Shown here: positions 1 through 11,812 of the stretch, piece by piece
Numbering within the stretch: the stretch's first letter is position 1
Layout: every line of letters starts with the position of its first letter
Assembly: GCA_947034885.2 (NCBI GenBank)
Contig: OX344752.2
Span: 11,532,001 to 11,596,000 of the forward strand
Source of the DNA: Thuidium tamariscinum
Taxonomy: Eukaryota; Streptophyta; Bryopsida; Hypnales; Thuidiaceae
DNA length: 64,000 nt
Direction: 5' to 3'
Notes under the pieces: model-generated
The model's database searches: none
What the model was told of the DNA's origin: nothing
Seen by the model: the letters and a program-made list of their open reading frames with translations, nothing else
Position numbers and translations under genes: made by a program

Positions 1-256
1 GTGCCCTATTCCTAAAAGCACCATCTACAGTGCACATAAATTTCCGAAATCAGTCATGTTCACAGACTGTAGATGGCGCTTTCAGAAACAGACTTTGATT
101 GTTAATAACTTCTGCATATAGTATCCAAATCCTGCGTTCTTTGGTGCATTGGAACATGCTTTCACTTGCCAACAAGACTACATCAAAATTTGAACTAATT
201 AATAGCAGGAACTAGGCTCAGTATGAATAAGTGGCGCTTTTAGGTGTACCCACCTT
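1..256 (+). mobile_element. Family A MITE, left end cut by window edge (A1)
   Basis: It matches A6 (52316-52588) from just inside that copy's left end to the right TIR GTGTACCCACCT, followed by TA. Internal landmarks are a subterminal inverted repeat (CACCATCTACAGT near 20 and ACTGTAGATGGCGC near 70), then TTCACTTGCCAACAAGA and AGTATGAATAAGTGGCGC. No ORF. Confidence 0.8.
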
Positions 257-499
257 ACATTGGAGCATGATAAGAGTTTAGTTTTTCCTTCTTCAATGGA
301 TGGTTTCAGAACCATAGTGGCTTCATTCTTAACTAAGTGAGTAAAATAAGACTTGGTTGTTGAACTCTCTTCTTATAAGTGTTACAAAATCTGAAATAAT
401 GATTAATTCAAGTATTCACTTCAACTTTAGGAAGGAACGCATTTAGAAACCACCTTGATTATTTTTTACATGTTGCAATGCTAGTCCTTGAACAAAGTC
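257..499. other. Intergenic, nothing recognised
   Basis: AT-rich unique-looking sequence between A1 and E1. Confidence 0.5.
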
Positions 500-751
500 A
501 GATTTATTTCCAAACTGTGCATGTATGAGTTTTCATGGCCTACTGATCACAAATAGGGCACTATGCCAGATTGTATTTGAAAATTGATAACTAATTCAGT
601 AATGCTTCAAAAAATATGAAACAACTTGTGTTAGATTTCTAGAATATTTTTCTTTGACTGAAAAATAAGTTCAAAATATTTGCATGAAAAGAAATACATG
701 GAAAAGGGCGATCAGCTCATAAATGAGCAGTTTCTGAGCCTCCTCCCTTAC
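500..751 (-). mobile_element. Family E MITE, right end clear (E1)
   Basis: It shares with E2-E6 the run ACTAATTC..GC(T)TC.AAAAATATGAAACAACTTG and ends GAGCCTCCTCCCT followed by TA. The left TIR is not recognisable. Confidence 0.55.
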
Positions 752-1119
752 ATTTGTAATCTACAGTAAAATTAATTGAACTCACTGCCTGCCACAGAGG
801 CATACAGTCAACCTATTATTTATTTATTTTACAAAGTAATGGTGGAATGAACAGAAAAAAAGGACTAAAGTCACTAAACTAAACTGATGTCAACCTATTA
901 TTTTTTACCCCTTCTCTGCTAATTAAGCCTAAACAAAACTAATAGTGGCTTTGACTAATTTTATGGACAGCCAGTGGAGCTCCTGCAGTAACAAACAACG
1001 GTATTGGGTGTGGCTGGCAGTCTTGTACTTTATTTCTCTTGCAATGGAATTCCATTTCATTTGTGTCAAAAAAACCAAAAAGAAAAATCAATGGTATTGG
1101 GGTCGAACCATTTTTAAAA
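752..1119. other. Intergenic with one retroposon-tail motif
   Basis: Contains TTGCAATGGAATTCCATTTC at about 1039 with an A-rich tail. The overlapping 61- and 65-codon frames on both strands are not gene-like. Confidence 0.45.
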
Positions 1120-2029
1120 GTCAACCTTTAGAGATTTTTTGACTATGTTTTCATCAAAAACGCTCCAAAACTCTAATTTCTAATACAAGTGCAAAATTTT
1201 AGAAAAAAAACATTTCTTGACACATATAACTCTAGGATCTTGTAGTAAGGTGGTTTGAAAAGATGTGAATTTTTTTTGGAAATTCCCATCATGTAGATTG
1301 CAAGATATTAACATTTGAATGGACAAAAATCCTTTTTCTATCATTGCACAAATCAACACTTCACAATGTCACATTTGTATGAAAAAATGTTCAAAATGGT
1401 AGTTACTCTTTGAATTCATTCTTCAATGCAAGTTGGCTACATGTTTGGAAAAAGAAAAGGGGAAAAAAATAGAAAGAAGTAGAAACTGATTCAAAATACT
1501 AAATTGTGAACAATTTATTTATGGAAATGAAAAATGCCAATCCCAATGATTGTAATATTGTAAAAAAAATTTCATCCGATGTTTTAATTTCTTTTCAAAA
1601 ATATTAAAAATTGAATTAGATAAAAGGCTTCAATTTTTTTTGTAGAGTAGAGATTCTATAACTACATGCAAACTACCCAAACTAAAACTCTTCAATACTT
1701 TCATTTCATCAATCAAAATGGAATAATGCAAAGCTTTCCACAAAGATATAAATTTGATAATTTAATTTCAAATTTTTGTTTTAAGAAAAATTAATTTTTA
1801 ACAACGTTGTTAGGTGCCCAAGTGGCCCACCAAGTAATGAAAATGACATATCATGCTATAACTTTTTAACCATGTAATCAAAAGTTATGAAAATTGTTGG
1901 GCCATAAGCTACTCCTTGGAAAAGTGTTTTGTGAAAATTTCAAAGAAAAAACAAAACAAAACTCCATTTGTAATGAGCTGCCCAAAAAATTGCTATGTTG
2001 CCATAAAAAAAACACAATTTAGGGGTTAA
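1120..2029 (-). mobile_element. Family F element (F1)
   Basis: A 910-bp element with ends TCAACCTTTAGAG and AGGGGTTAAT. It is in inverted orientation to F2, with high similarity in blocks such as GACTATGTTTTCATCAAAAACGC, CATAAC(T)TTTTAACCATGTAATC and TAGCTACTCCTTGG-type sequence. No ORF. Confidence 0.75.
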
Positions 2030-2107
2030 TCTAATGGAAGGAGGTCTCATTAACCTTAGGGACAACTAATTAATGTTGTGTACAACTAATAAGACTTCAC
2101 AAGAGCT

Positions 2108-2460
2108 AAGAGCATGTCCACGACGTGACTCAAGATGAGGCCCTTTGTAGGGCTCTCCAACCTAAGCCAATGTGTATAATAGTGATCTACCCTACTGCAA
2201 AACAATGAAAGCAACCCTCGAAAAGGGTTGGAAAGGCAATTTTAAACATCGATCATGAGAATGCGAGGCCAAGTAAGTAAAAAGTGACCGAACACTCGTA
2301 CCAAAGATTCCAATTTATCATGCTTTATCTATGAACCCAATAAAATTGTTTTTTAATTCTTTGAGGTCTCACTCTCTTTCCTCAAGGAGTTCTTAAATTT
2401 TTGTGAGGTTGGAATAGAGCAAGGCTCTTTATATTCACATGGAGTGGAGGTGGATGGCCT
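2108..2460 (+). mobile_element. Family D element, 5' fragment
   Basis: It matches the left half of the complete D element at 36565: GAGCATGTCCACGACGTGACTCAA at the left end, then GAGGTCTCACTCTCTTTCCTC and GAGCAAGGCTCTTTATATTC. The right half is missing. Confidence 0.6.
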
Positions 2461-3025
2461 AACTTGGGTGTGTTTTTTTTGGCTTTTTGGTGCCAGATTG
2501 CACCAATAAAATAATTTGGCTAAAAAACATTTTTTTAAATGTCAAAAAACTTGGATGAAATCATCAGACAACTTTGAAACTAAAAAAAATATTAGATGAA
2601 ATCACTTAATTGTGGATGAAAACCATACTATACATCCAATAAGTGGATGAATGTTGCAATTTGGAACACCACTATAACATTTAATATTGCCACTACGCCA
2701 CTTCTTCAAAAATGAGAAAAAAAAAAGCCCTGAGTGGCCCCAACCCATGTGACATATAAGGATTTGACCTAGTTTGAACTAGTCTATTTTTGGCCCATGA
2801 CTGAAGTTTCTACAACGTACACTAGTCCAGTACATACCTGTTTGAAAAAACAATAAGTTCCCTGTTCTCTGTGACTATTGCCAATCACTTGGTGCTGCAC
2901 CACCTTTGTGGAACCTGATTCAAAGATGTTTGTTCACATGTTTCGAAAGGGAATCAAACTCCTCTTTGGCCATCAATAACTATAGCTTTTGGAATAGTTA
3001 TTTTTAATTATTTTTACTCCCCCCA
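2461..3025. other. Intergenic, nothing recognised
   Basis: AT-rich; no TIR, tandem repeat or gene-like frame seen. Confidence 0.5.
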
Positions 3026-3384
<359 letters not shown>

Positions 3385-3506
3385 AATTTGAGACGGAACG
3401 CACCCGCTATCACAACCTTTTTGCAACAACAAATGATAGATAATGGGACTCGGGATAAGTTACAGAAGCTCGAGACTGGGAGACTGCAGATATATTTTCT
3501 GGTAGG

Positions 3507-3650
3507 CATCCCCCGGTGCCCCCCCCCCCCCATGGCCCCGATGGCCCAGTGCTCCTCATGGTCCCGGTGGCCCCAGTGCCCCCATGGCCCGGATGGTCCC
3601 GGTGCCCCTGTGGCGCCGATGGTCCCGGTGGCCCTGGTGGGAGTACGACC
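3507..3650. repeat. GC-rich imperfect minisatellite
   Basis: Degenerate repeats of GGCCCCGGTGGCCC-type units with a C10 run at 3520-3531. GC content is far above the surrounding DNA. On the minus strand it reads as collagen-like Gly-Pro/Gly-Ala triplets, which I regard as a coincidence of the 9-bp-like periodicity. Confidence 0.8.
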
Positions 3651-4302
3651 AATCCAACTTACCATGCAAAATTGGGAACTTGTGTATGACCTGCAGCTGC
3701 CATGAAAAAAAGGGGTAAAGTTACAGTGCAGGTATTCATTTGCAATCATTGAGGCTGAGTAGGGATGGATGAATTATGGGGGATGAGAGATTCTGTTAGG
3801 TGCAGGCGCAGCTGTCCCACCCGTTGTCATCCATGCTGACAATACAAACTGATGATGGTAAATGGGGAATCAGGGATCCTATTTTAGGCCAGAAGTAAAT
3901 CATCATGAATGATAAACAACTACTTGCTGGCACTATTAAAGATAATACTAATAAGATCACTGGTTCTTTTTAAATAGTATTTATATGTAATAATAATTTA
4001 ATCATTAGTGAATTGTTTTCAGCATTTTTTTCATATGAAAGTTTTCTCAATTTGTAAGATCATGGGAAGTGCATTTTTCAAAACATTCATCATCTAACTT
4101 ACTAGAGCTTGGAAGGACAATTAGTTTGTTGTCTAGAGAATTTTTTTTAATCTATTTTTCATTGGATTTGAGTGGTAGATAGCGACATCTTTTACCTAAA
4201 GTGATGAAGCTATTTACATCCAAATCCTACCTTTTGCCTTCCTTCATAAAAATTGTTATGTACACATAGAGCTCCCTTCCATAAGAATGTTTTTGGCTTA
4301 GA
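3651..4302. other. Intergenic, nothing recognised
   Basis: AT-rich sequence between the minisatellite and A2. Confidence 0.5.
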
Positions 4303-4577
4303 AAGGTGGGTACATCCAAAGGCGCCACTTATTCATACTATGCCTAGATACCATTATTATCTTGTTCAGATTTTCATGCAATCTTGTTGGCAAGTGAAAG
4401 CATGTTCCAACACACCAAAAAACATAGGATTTGGATACCGTATGCAAAAGTTATTAACGGTCAAAGTTTGTTTCTCAAAGCACCATCTACAGTCTGCGAA
4501 CATGACTGATTTTGGAAATGTATGCACACTCTAGATGGTGTTTTGGGGAACATGGCTTTTGGGGTTGTACCTACCTT
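4303..4577 (-). mobile_element. Family A MITE, full length (A2)
   Basis: A 275-bp copy in reverse orientation to A1. It begins AAGGTGGGTACATCC and ends GTACCTACCTT, with the same CATCTACAG/CTAGATGG subterminal inverted repeat. The open frame 4253-4534 is a chance read-through of this non-coding element. Confidence 0.8.
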
Positions 4578-5666
4578 TCAGCCATCTCGCATTCAAAGCC
4601 TCCCATAGTACAAGTTACAGTATATTAAAAAAAACAGGTTAGGGTATGAATTTCAAAGGAGACACAACATACTGTTCCCTTTGCAATCAAATTCCATCTC
4701 ATTGGCCTTTCAAAAGAAGAAGAAAAGAAGGAGACATTGATAATATTCACATTCAATGAAGGGCATTGAAACAATGCAATTTAGTTACCGGTCGGCTTGT
4801 GTACGCTACAGGGCCGAATCCAACATCCCATAACTTTACCTTTGCTCATGTACTTACAGAAATTGAATCCAAAGTACCCAAAGTATGATATCCTGGTTTC
4901 TAGATCGATCAAATAGTACGGTGATTTCGTTAGAACATGAAAGAAAAAGAAAAAAGAAAAAAAAGGTAAGTATCAATAGACCTAGTTCAACTCAGATACC
5001 AAAGTTCGTAGAGAGTTTGGTTACTAGCCAAGCTTTTTACGTTACTCTATCTGGGCATTTGTGTCTTTTTGTTTTTTCCTGTTATCAATTGGCATGAAAG
5101 AACAAAAAATATGTATATTTTTCTGAACGACCATATTTAATGTGAGTGAACTCCTGACCTGGCTAACTTAACCCTTCCAGTAAGTTAAACCTGTTAATTT
5201 AGGGGTCAGAATTGACTGACAGGGAAATCCGTCTGTGTATAAATACCCTAACCTCATGCTATTGACCTTTGTCATTTGTCCGCAATACGGGAAGTAATTA
5301 CGCAGAGGGCATGACTGTGTAAAATCAGACCAAGATACATGTAACTTAACTGGAGGTAAGTTAACATAACTAACGTAAGTTAAGGTAGTACTTACCTGAT
5401 TTCTGTGTAAGAAACGCAGCTGAAGGGGCAGGATGCAGTATACTTACAGGCAGTATACACATCATCTCACTTCCCTGCAGATGTAAGTTACAGGAGAATC
5501 TCCAGCTAGGGAGGAATCCAACCCAAATTAACCTTTTGGGGCATTTGTTTTAAAATTAAAAAATAAAAAAAAACTTCTAGGGGCCCCAATTGATTAAATG
5601 CTTGTGTAAAGGGTGCAAATGCAGTGCCAGACGGGGCCAGGAGGGGTCCCAAGCAGTGTGGGTTTA
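4578..5666. other. Intergenic with clustered GTAAGTTAA words
   Basis: Around 5160-5500 the word (G)TAAGTTA(A) or its complement TTAACTTA appears at least six times, some as inverted pairs (TAACTTAACTGGAGGTAAGTTAA). The same word recurs at 43109. A 70-codon frame at 4885 is not gene-like. Confidence 0.4.
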
Positions 5667-6015
5667 GGGCCGCTTCTCATTACGCCCCTGGAGGTCCAGG
5701 GGCCGGATGGGGAGCAGGAGGTCCGGTGGCTTTCCCACTCCCTCTGACACAGGGCTTGGAGGGAGTGCGGCCCTTAATTAAGTAACTAAGTGTAGTAAGT
5801 AAGAAGAAATTCAGCCTAGAAAGTGAAGCACATTTGTCAAAGTATGGCAATTTGGGGGGTCCAGGTGGGAGGTCTGGCCCCTTTAGCTCTGTTTTTCATT
5901 TCCTAACTGCCTGCAGACTGGAGGGGGCCTGGAGGTCCAACTCCCCCTTTCCTCCAATGGGAACTGCCTGGACCTCTATGTTCTGGAGGTCCAGACCTTC
6001 AATGAGAAGTGCCCC
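5667..6015. mobile_element. GC-rich MITE with TTA duplication (family M)
   Basis: A 349-bp element starting GGGCCGCTTCTCATT and ending AATGAGAAGTGCCCC, with TTA on both sides (5664-5666 and 6016-6018). It is much richer in GC than its surroundings. The phrase CTGGAGGTCCAG recurs in both subterminal regions. The 61-codon plus frame inside it is not a gene. A shorter alternative right end (GCGGCCC TTA at 5773) shares only 7 bp. Confidence 0.65.
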
Positions 6016-6017
6016 TT

Positions 6018-6291
6018 AAGTTAGGTACACCCAAAAGCGCCACTTATTCATACTGAGTCTAGTTCCTGCTAATAATTAGTTCAAATTTTTATGTAGTCTT
6101 GTTGGCAAATGAAAGCATGTTCTAATGCACCAAAGAATGCAGGATTTGGATCCCGTATGCAAAAGTTATTAACAGTCAGAGTCTGTTTCTGAAAGCACCA
6201 TCTACAGTCTGTGAACATGACTGATTTTGGAAATGTATGTGCATTGTAGATGGCACTTTTGGAACATGGCGCTTTTGGGTGTACCTACCTT
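6018..6291 (-). mobile_element. Family A MITE, full length (A3)
   Basis: TIRs are AGTTAGGTACACCC and GGGTGTACCTACCT, flanked by TA on both sides, consistent with a Stowaway-like (Tc1/mariner) TA target. It abuts the TTA duplication of the GC-rich family M element on its left, so one inserted next to or into the other's target site. Confidence 0.8.
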
Positions 6292-6303
6292 AGTCCAGTG
6301 GGT

Positions 6304-6949
6304 ATGTGGCCTTTCTTTCAAGAAGGTTTTGAGTTTTGTGGCTCCTTCATATTTGGGTATTTGAATTGAAGGAGGCCATATCTAAGTATGCAATTTTGAA
6401 TATGTAATTTTTGTATGTATTGGCTTTGCACAACATATGAAATGAGATTTTTGAAACATTGTGGAAACGGTGTGCAAGGGCATTATTATTGTTTGGCATT
6501 TCTTAACACATTTTTCCTCTTTCTTTCCCTATGAGCTTGAAGATGATAAAAAATTAATTTGAGGAAATTAGGCATTTAAATGCCTAAAACAAACCTGAGG
6601 TCAAGGGGCTAGGACAATGGAGGTTTTTTGGCAAATAAATATCCAATTTTCTCTTGATAAATTAGGGCAACTTCAAGCCTTTAGAAGGAAAAAAAAGGAT
6701 AAATGTCTTTTTTTTTGGAAGAGGGTTAATGTCTTAAAAAATGCCAAACAACAATAATGCCCTTGCACACTATTGCCACAATGTTTCCAAAACCTTGTTT
6801 CATTTGTGATGCACAACCAACATATACAAAATTTGCATATATAAATTCTATATTTAAAATTGCATGCTTAGAATTGACCTCTTTCAATTCAAGCCCCCCA
6901 AGATGAAGGAGCAAAGATACTCCAAATCTTTTTGAAAGAAAGGTCACAT
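6304..6949. mobile_element. Fold-back element (H1)
   Basis: The two halves are long imperfect inverted copies. The left arm, with ATGTGGCCTTTCTTTCAAG, GCTCCTTCAT and GGCATTATTATTGTTTGGCATT, is mirrored by AATGCCAAACAACAATAATGCCC and CTTTTTGAAAGAAAGGTCACAT on the right. Arms are at least 230 bp, perhaps nearly 300. The minus frame 6726-6947 lies in the right arm and is not a gene. Confidence 0.8.
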
Positions 6950-9949
6950 TAGCATTTGTCCAAAAACTATAAACATTGATACCAACAAAAGCTTATAAAT
7001 TGTTTAGAGTAATATACATCACAATGTTCATAACTAAACATTTCTTTACTAAATAGGGTATAGGGTCTCCATTGCACCTATAACACTTAGTAGTCTTCAC
7101 CTTTTTCTACCCTTTTTCCACTAAAATGATGTAAAATATTTCACATTGTTTCATCTTCCTATGAATTGGTGTGAAATACTTTACATCCTATTGGTACCTA
7201 TGAGGACATGTAACATGAGAATGGTGAAAAATTCAGAAAAGTTATCAATAAGGAAAAACACAATAATCAAAGCAATAATCAAGAAAAATCAGTAAATACA
7301 AACAATTTTCAAAAGTAAATAGTAAATAAATAAATAATCAACAAAAGAAGTGAATATTATTAAATGAACTTCGTAGAAAGGCCTAAAGCCAACATCTTTG
7401 AAGGCTACAAAATATTATATCTTTAAAAAAGACACCTTTATAATCAACAAAATTGTCTTAGTATATGGATCCTTAGCCAACCCCAATCATTGAAGTAATT
7501 GATATGTAACTTCCAAGTATCTACAATGCTTATTAACTCCAACATGAGGAGGACCATTGCATAATTAGACAATACTATGGTTTACTTTAAAAGGACTATC
7601 AAGTTATCAAGGCTGAAATGCTTCAAAATATTTATACCCAAGACAAGGCAAAAATCTTTGTCCATGTTTACTTTTTGACAAATTCAATTGTAGCATTCTA
7701 TTTACCTTATCAAACAAAGAAGATAATATTGAAGAAGTTTGCATGTAATTGAGTATTCAAGAAGTTTTCTTAAAGATTCTATGACAATCCCGATTCCTTG
7801 GGCTAGGTATGTCATTTAAAGGTTAACAACTAAATTATATCAATGGGAATTTAGGTCTTAACATTCATTTAAAATTTTCAAAGAACTCCCATCCATTTAA
7901 ATGCTTTTTTTATTTTTGATAAATTTGAATACAATTTGAGAAATGGAATATATTTTTACTCTTTACTTTATAGAAAATCCATCTTTCTATCTATGACAAA
8001 TAACTATTCCACTCCATCTATATTTCATTGAGAAATCTATAATTTTATTGGTTGATGGAGAAATCCAAAGAGAGCCTAATTCGATTGAATGTATGGCCTA
8101 ATTCTTGTCTAGGCTCTAAAGTTAAAATCCAACATATAAACTTCATGATTTCAATTTGAAATATATTTAAAATAAAATAAAAAATTTAATTATGTTCAAA
8201 ACAGAGAGTGACAATAGAACGCAATATCTTGGTTTAAGGTAAACATCCATTCCCACCTTTTTAGAAATTATTTCTTCATATATTAGCAATTCAAGTTTAT
8301 ATTCTTGAATGTATTTCTTTTGTACATGAAGATAGAATTGAATGTAGAGTGGGATAGATCCAAGGAGTGCCTCTCTCCCTCATCATCTTTGAACTAGTGT
8401 TTTTGAAAACAATGAACAATCATTTTGTAGAAAAGTTGACATTTAAATATTCTCTATCAATTTCAATTTTCATGAATTATCATGACTCTAAAATAAATAA
8501 ATCTCTAATTATAATTATACCATAAATTTTTTACAAAAGTTAGCTTTGGAAAAAATGAGCATTTTTTTCTTGGTCATTCCTTACACAATGGATGTGGTCA
8601 ACAAAACATATTTTAGAAGAATAGATGGTGGAATTTTTGGTATATCATTATTCAAGAATATTGTTGCATGGAAAAAAACACGAGCCTTAAACATTTTTAG
8701 CATTTGATGAATCATATTTGTTAACTTCAGTTAATTTTCAATAAAAAAATATTTAATCAAAACATACAATGTAGTAATGACTTTGATGGGCATATTTCAA
8801 ATTTTTACCAATGAAAAGTTTTTTGTTTTTGACCAAATGCATTAATGAAAATTAGTGAACAAGTTTACTAATTTTCACAAGGATTAGAGCAATAGAAGAT
8901 CATTTCTAAAGTCATCTTATGGAATGGAGGAAATACTAAGAACACAAGAATTCCACCTTAAAGTGCTTTATCAATTAGTTGGCCCAACCAACCATCTTTT
9001 GCCAATGTATGTCACCAACTGAATGTTTTTGTTGGTTTTTTACCTTGTTAGCTTGATCTATCACCAAAGACTAAATGTAGTGAGCATTTTTTGAAAAATT
9101 CAAGTTTGAAAAATCATTCAAAGGATATTCTTTCTCTTAATCAATTTTTTTGCTATAAAAAGGCAATCGACAAAGAAATATGACCAAAAAATGATTTTTC
9201 AAAAACAAGTATTGTTTTGATTTATGTAGCCTTTAAAAAAAAGGATAACAACAAAAAATGGTTATGTGGGCTTCAAAGGTCAATATGAATTTTTGATAGA
9301 TGGTCATAATTTTTACTCTTTCATAGGATGATTTTTAAAAAATGGTTTGTACTCTGTAGCTTCAAGCACAATGATTATCAATTGAATAAGATTTTAAAGC
9401 AATTTAGAATGCATTATTTAGACCCCTTATTAATGGATTATGAATTTTCAAATTACTTTTACTATGTATATCAGGAATCAACATTAGATTCTCATAGATT
9501 GAATCCCCTATTTTGATATGTATACATCTCTTATAATCAATATTAACTAAGAATACTTTTTGGTCCAAGTCTAGGAGCTGTATTTTAGACAATGTTTATT
9601 ATGGAGTGTTACCCTACCTCTTCCATGTTTCCAAAAAGAAATCTACTCCAATGTAAGACTTGGAAAACATTGGAGTAAAAGGTGTACAGAAAGAATCAAC
9701 TCCAATCTCTATTTTAGGTGTTGGTGTAAATAAAGATTCTATTTATCTACGCTCTTACTTAAAGTTCCAAGGACCATGCAAATTTGAAAAATACCTAATA
9801 GTATGACAATGTAAACCAATCCATCACCGAACCTAGAAAATGACTTATTAATGTCTTGCATCAATTTATAACAAACTCTTATCAATAATTGAAATTTGGG
9901 CTACACTAGCTTGAATGAGTGGCCAAAATCAATGTTTTGGATGATGATA
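6950..9949. other. Intergenic, 3 kb, no gene
   Basis: Uniformly AT-rich with many homopolymer runs. Only the small hairpin at 7126 stands out. Frames of 62 codons at 9328-9592 overlap each other on opposite strands and are shadows. Confidence 0.55.
7126..7185. repeat. Short hairpin
   Basis: GATGTAAAATATTTCACA and TGTGAAATACTTTACATC flank a 24-base loop, with one mismatch. Confidence 0.75.
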
Positions 9950-10250
9950 ATGGAAGAATTAGTTATTGCAATTAGAACTTTAACCTTTTGAGTGTTAAGT
10001 AATTATAAAAACTGACTTTTTTAGGCCTTCATATTATGGTTATATTAGAAAATATTATGAGTGTTGTAGGTGAAGAAGATGACCATCATGGATACACTTT
10101 TTTTCAATTTGGAGGTAGTCTTTAGACTCTTTTGGACCAATTGGACAACTTACTAATGAAAAATTCATAACAAATTTGTACTTTGTTAAAAAAATTAGAA
10201 TTTCAATTGCTTCCCCCATTTCTCCCATTCATCTTCTAGTTTTTTCTATG
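9950..10250 (+). repeat. Dispersed repeat L, copy 1
   Basis: GATGATAATGGAAGAATTAG, TTAGAAAATATTATGAGTG, GACTCTTTTGGACCAATTGGACAAC and ATTCATAACAAATTTGTACTTTG recur at 22.6, 31.9 and 42.3 kb. Confidence 0.6.
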
Positions 10251-10500
10251 CCACTGCCACAACCAAAATAGAAGTGTAAGCAATTTTTTAATTTTTTAAT
10301 TCATAAAAAATTCAATATTCAATATCTTTCACATTGTAGGTCCAAATGTCACAAAACAAAGCCTATAGACCCCTCAATGACAATGAGCTTTCTAACTACA
10401 CCAAGAAAGCAATTGGTGGACACATGGTTTTAGAGATCTCATTATAACAAACAAAACAAAACATACAACCTCATTTAAAGTATAATTTCAAAAAAAGTTC
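10250..10500 (+). repeat. Dispersed repeat K, copy 1
   Basis: ATTCAATATCTTTCACATTGTAGGTCCAAATGTCACAAA and AACAAACAAAACAAAACATAC are shared with 37570-37826. Confidence 0.55.
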
Positions 10501-11493
10501 CAACAATGCCAGTAGGGCACACAAATCTCACAACCCATTTTCACTTCTTTTTTTCATTTCTTGTGAACTGCAAAAGTGGTGATATTGAATGTTGTAGTTG
10601 AACTCCTAATTTCAATGTTTGTGCACATATTGGACAGAAAACATCACATTAGCACATATCACAAATCTAAAATTCTATTTTATCCACAATTTGGTGATTT
10701 CATCCAAGATTTGGCTATTCATTTTCTATAGGCTGGTGCACAGCTAGTTATTTTTATTTTGGTGCAAAATGACAACTAATTGCCATAAAGAAAACTCTAC
10801 CTGGTTTACCTCTTTCAGCGGCAATTCCTTTTGAGCTCTCTTTTACTTTTGCTTTTACTTTTCTTGTAGGTGCGCGGGCAACAACTAAATGGATGCACCA
10901 GCTGTGTGAAGAGCAACAAGTCCAGGTGGACCAATGAGAAAATGAGGTGAGAAAACAGCAAGGCCATTGGCTTCTAGAACTTTTCGACCCCCCTTGGCAA
11001 TAATTTTGGCACACTGCCGTGTGGACTGCTGGGCTCTCTAGTTGCTTTTTTCTCCACCATAATTGGGGGCCCCTTTACTTCATAATACAGGACTGAGCTG
11101 AAGGAGAAGGAGCCACGGTAGGACTTGAGACGGAAACTGGGTGTGGGGAAGGAGGTTCAAAAGTGATGCAAAAAGTTTAGAGGCTTTTTGCAATAACTTC
11201 ATGAATGGACAAGGACAAGGAAAGGGACAAGGGGCCCATTAGTTCTAAAGGAAATGCACAAGAGACATGTTTCTAATAAGTTTCCATGGATAAGTCTCTT
11301 GAAATGTTGAGACAATCAAATAAAGTAGAAATGGTGTCAAATGGTGTGGAGCACTTAAGTGAGAGTATTTTAAATCGAAATTGTTGGGCAATGTTTTGAA
11401 TATTTTCTTAGAAATTACTTGTCTTCAAGCTAGAAGATTCATAATGGCATGAAGAGTTGTTGGTAATAGCTTTTGGTTCTTGACCCAAGGACT
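10501..11493. other. Intergenic, slightly GC-richer patch at 10.8-11.2 kb
   Basis: The segment 10760-11160 is richer in GC. It holds a minus frame of 86 codons (10754-11014) without recognisable domains. I do not call it a gene. Confidence 0.4.
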
Positions 11494-11812
11494 AAGGGAA
11501 GAGGCTCTAAAACCGCTCAGGCTCTAAAACCACTCACCTTCTGAAATGTATATTTCTAGTACATGATGCTTTTTGATCTTTACAGTAATGTACAAACAGT
11601 GAACATTTGAAGGTATGGACGGTTTGGAGCCCTATGCCATATTGACTTCAGAAATTCATAACTAATTCTACAAAGCTCCAAAAACGACTTGGGTTAGATG
11701 CCTATTCAAGCTATCTTTCTAAAAAAATTCACTGAAAAACATTTTAAGATGTTTCACTTGCCCAAAATTATATTCCAGCCCTTAGATGGTCGGTTTATGG
11801 ACCTCCTCCCTT
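11494..11812 (-). mobile_element. Family E MITE, full length (E2)
   Basis: TIRs are AGGGAAGAGG and CCTCCTCCCT, flanked by TA on each side. It contains a GGCTCTAAAACC repeat twice at its left end and an internal TGTATATT/TGTACAAA inverted pair common to the family. About 319 bp, no ORF. Confidence 0.7.

Noticed and set aside
4253-4534. 93-codon plus frame
   Set aside because: Lies across family A MITE A2. The matching copies at 6018 and 43383 do not keep the frame open.
5667-5773. Shorter reading of family M ending at GCGGCCC followed by TTA
   Set aside because: Its inverted ends agree for only 7 bp. The end at 6015 agrees for about 15 bp and also has TTA, so the longer element is preferred.
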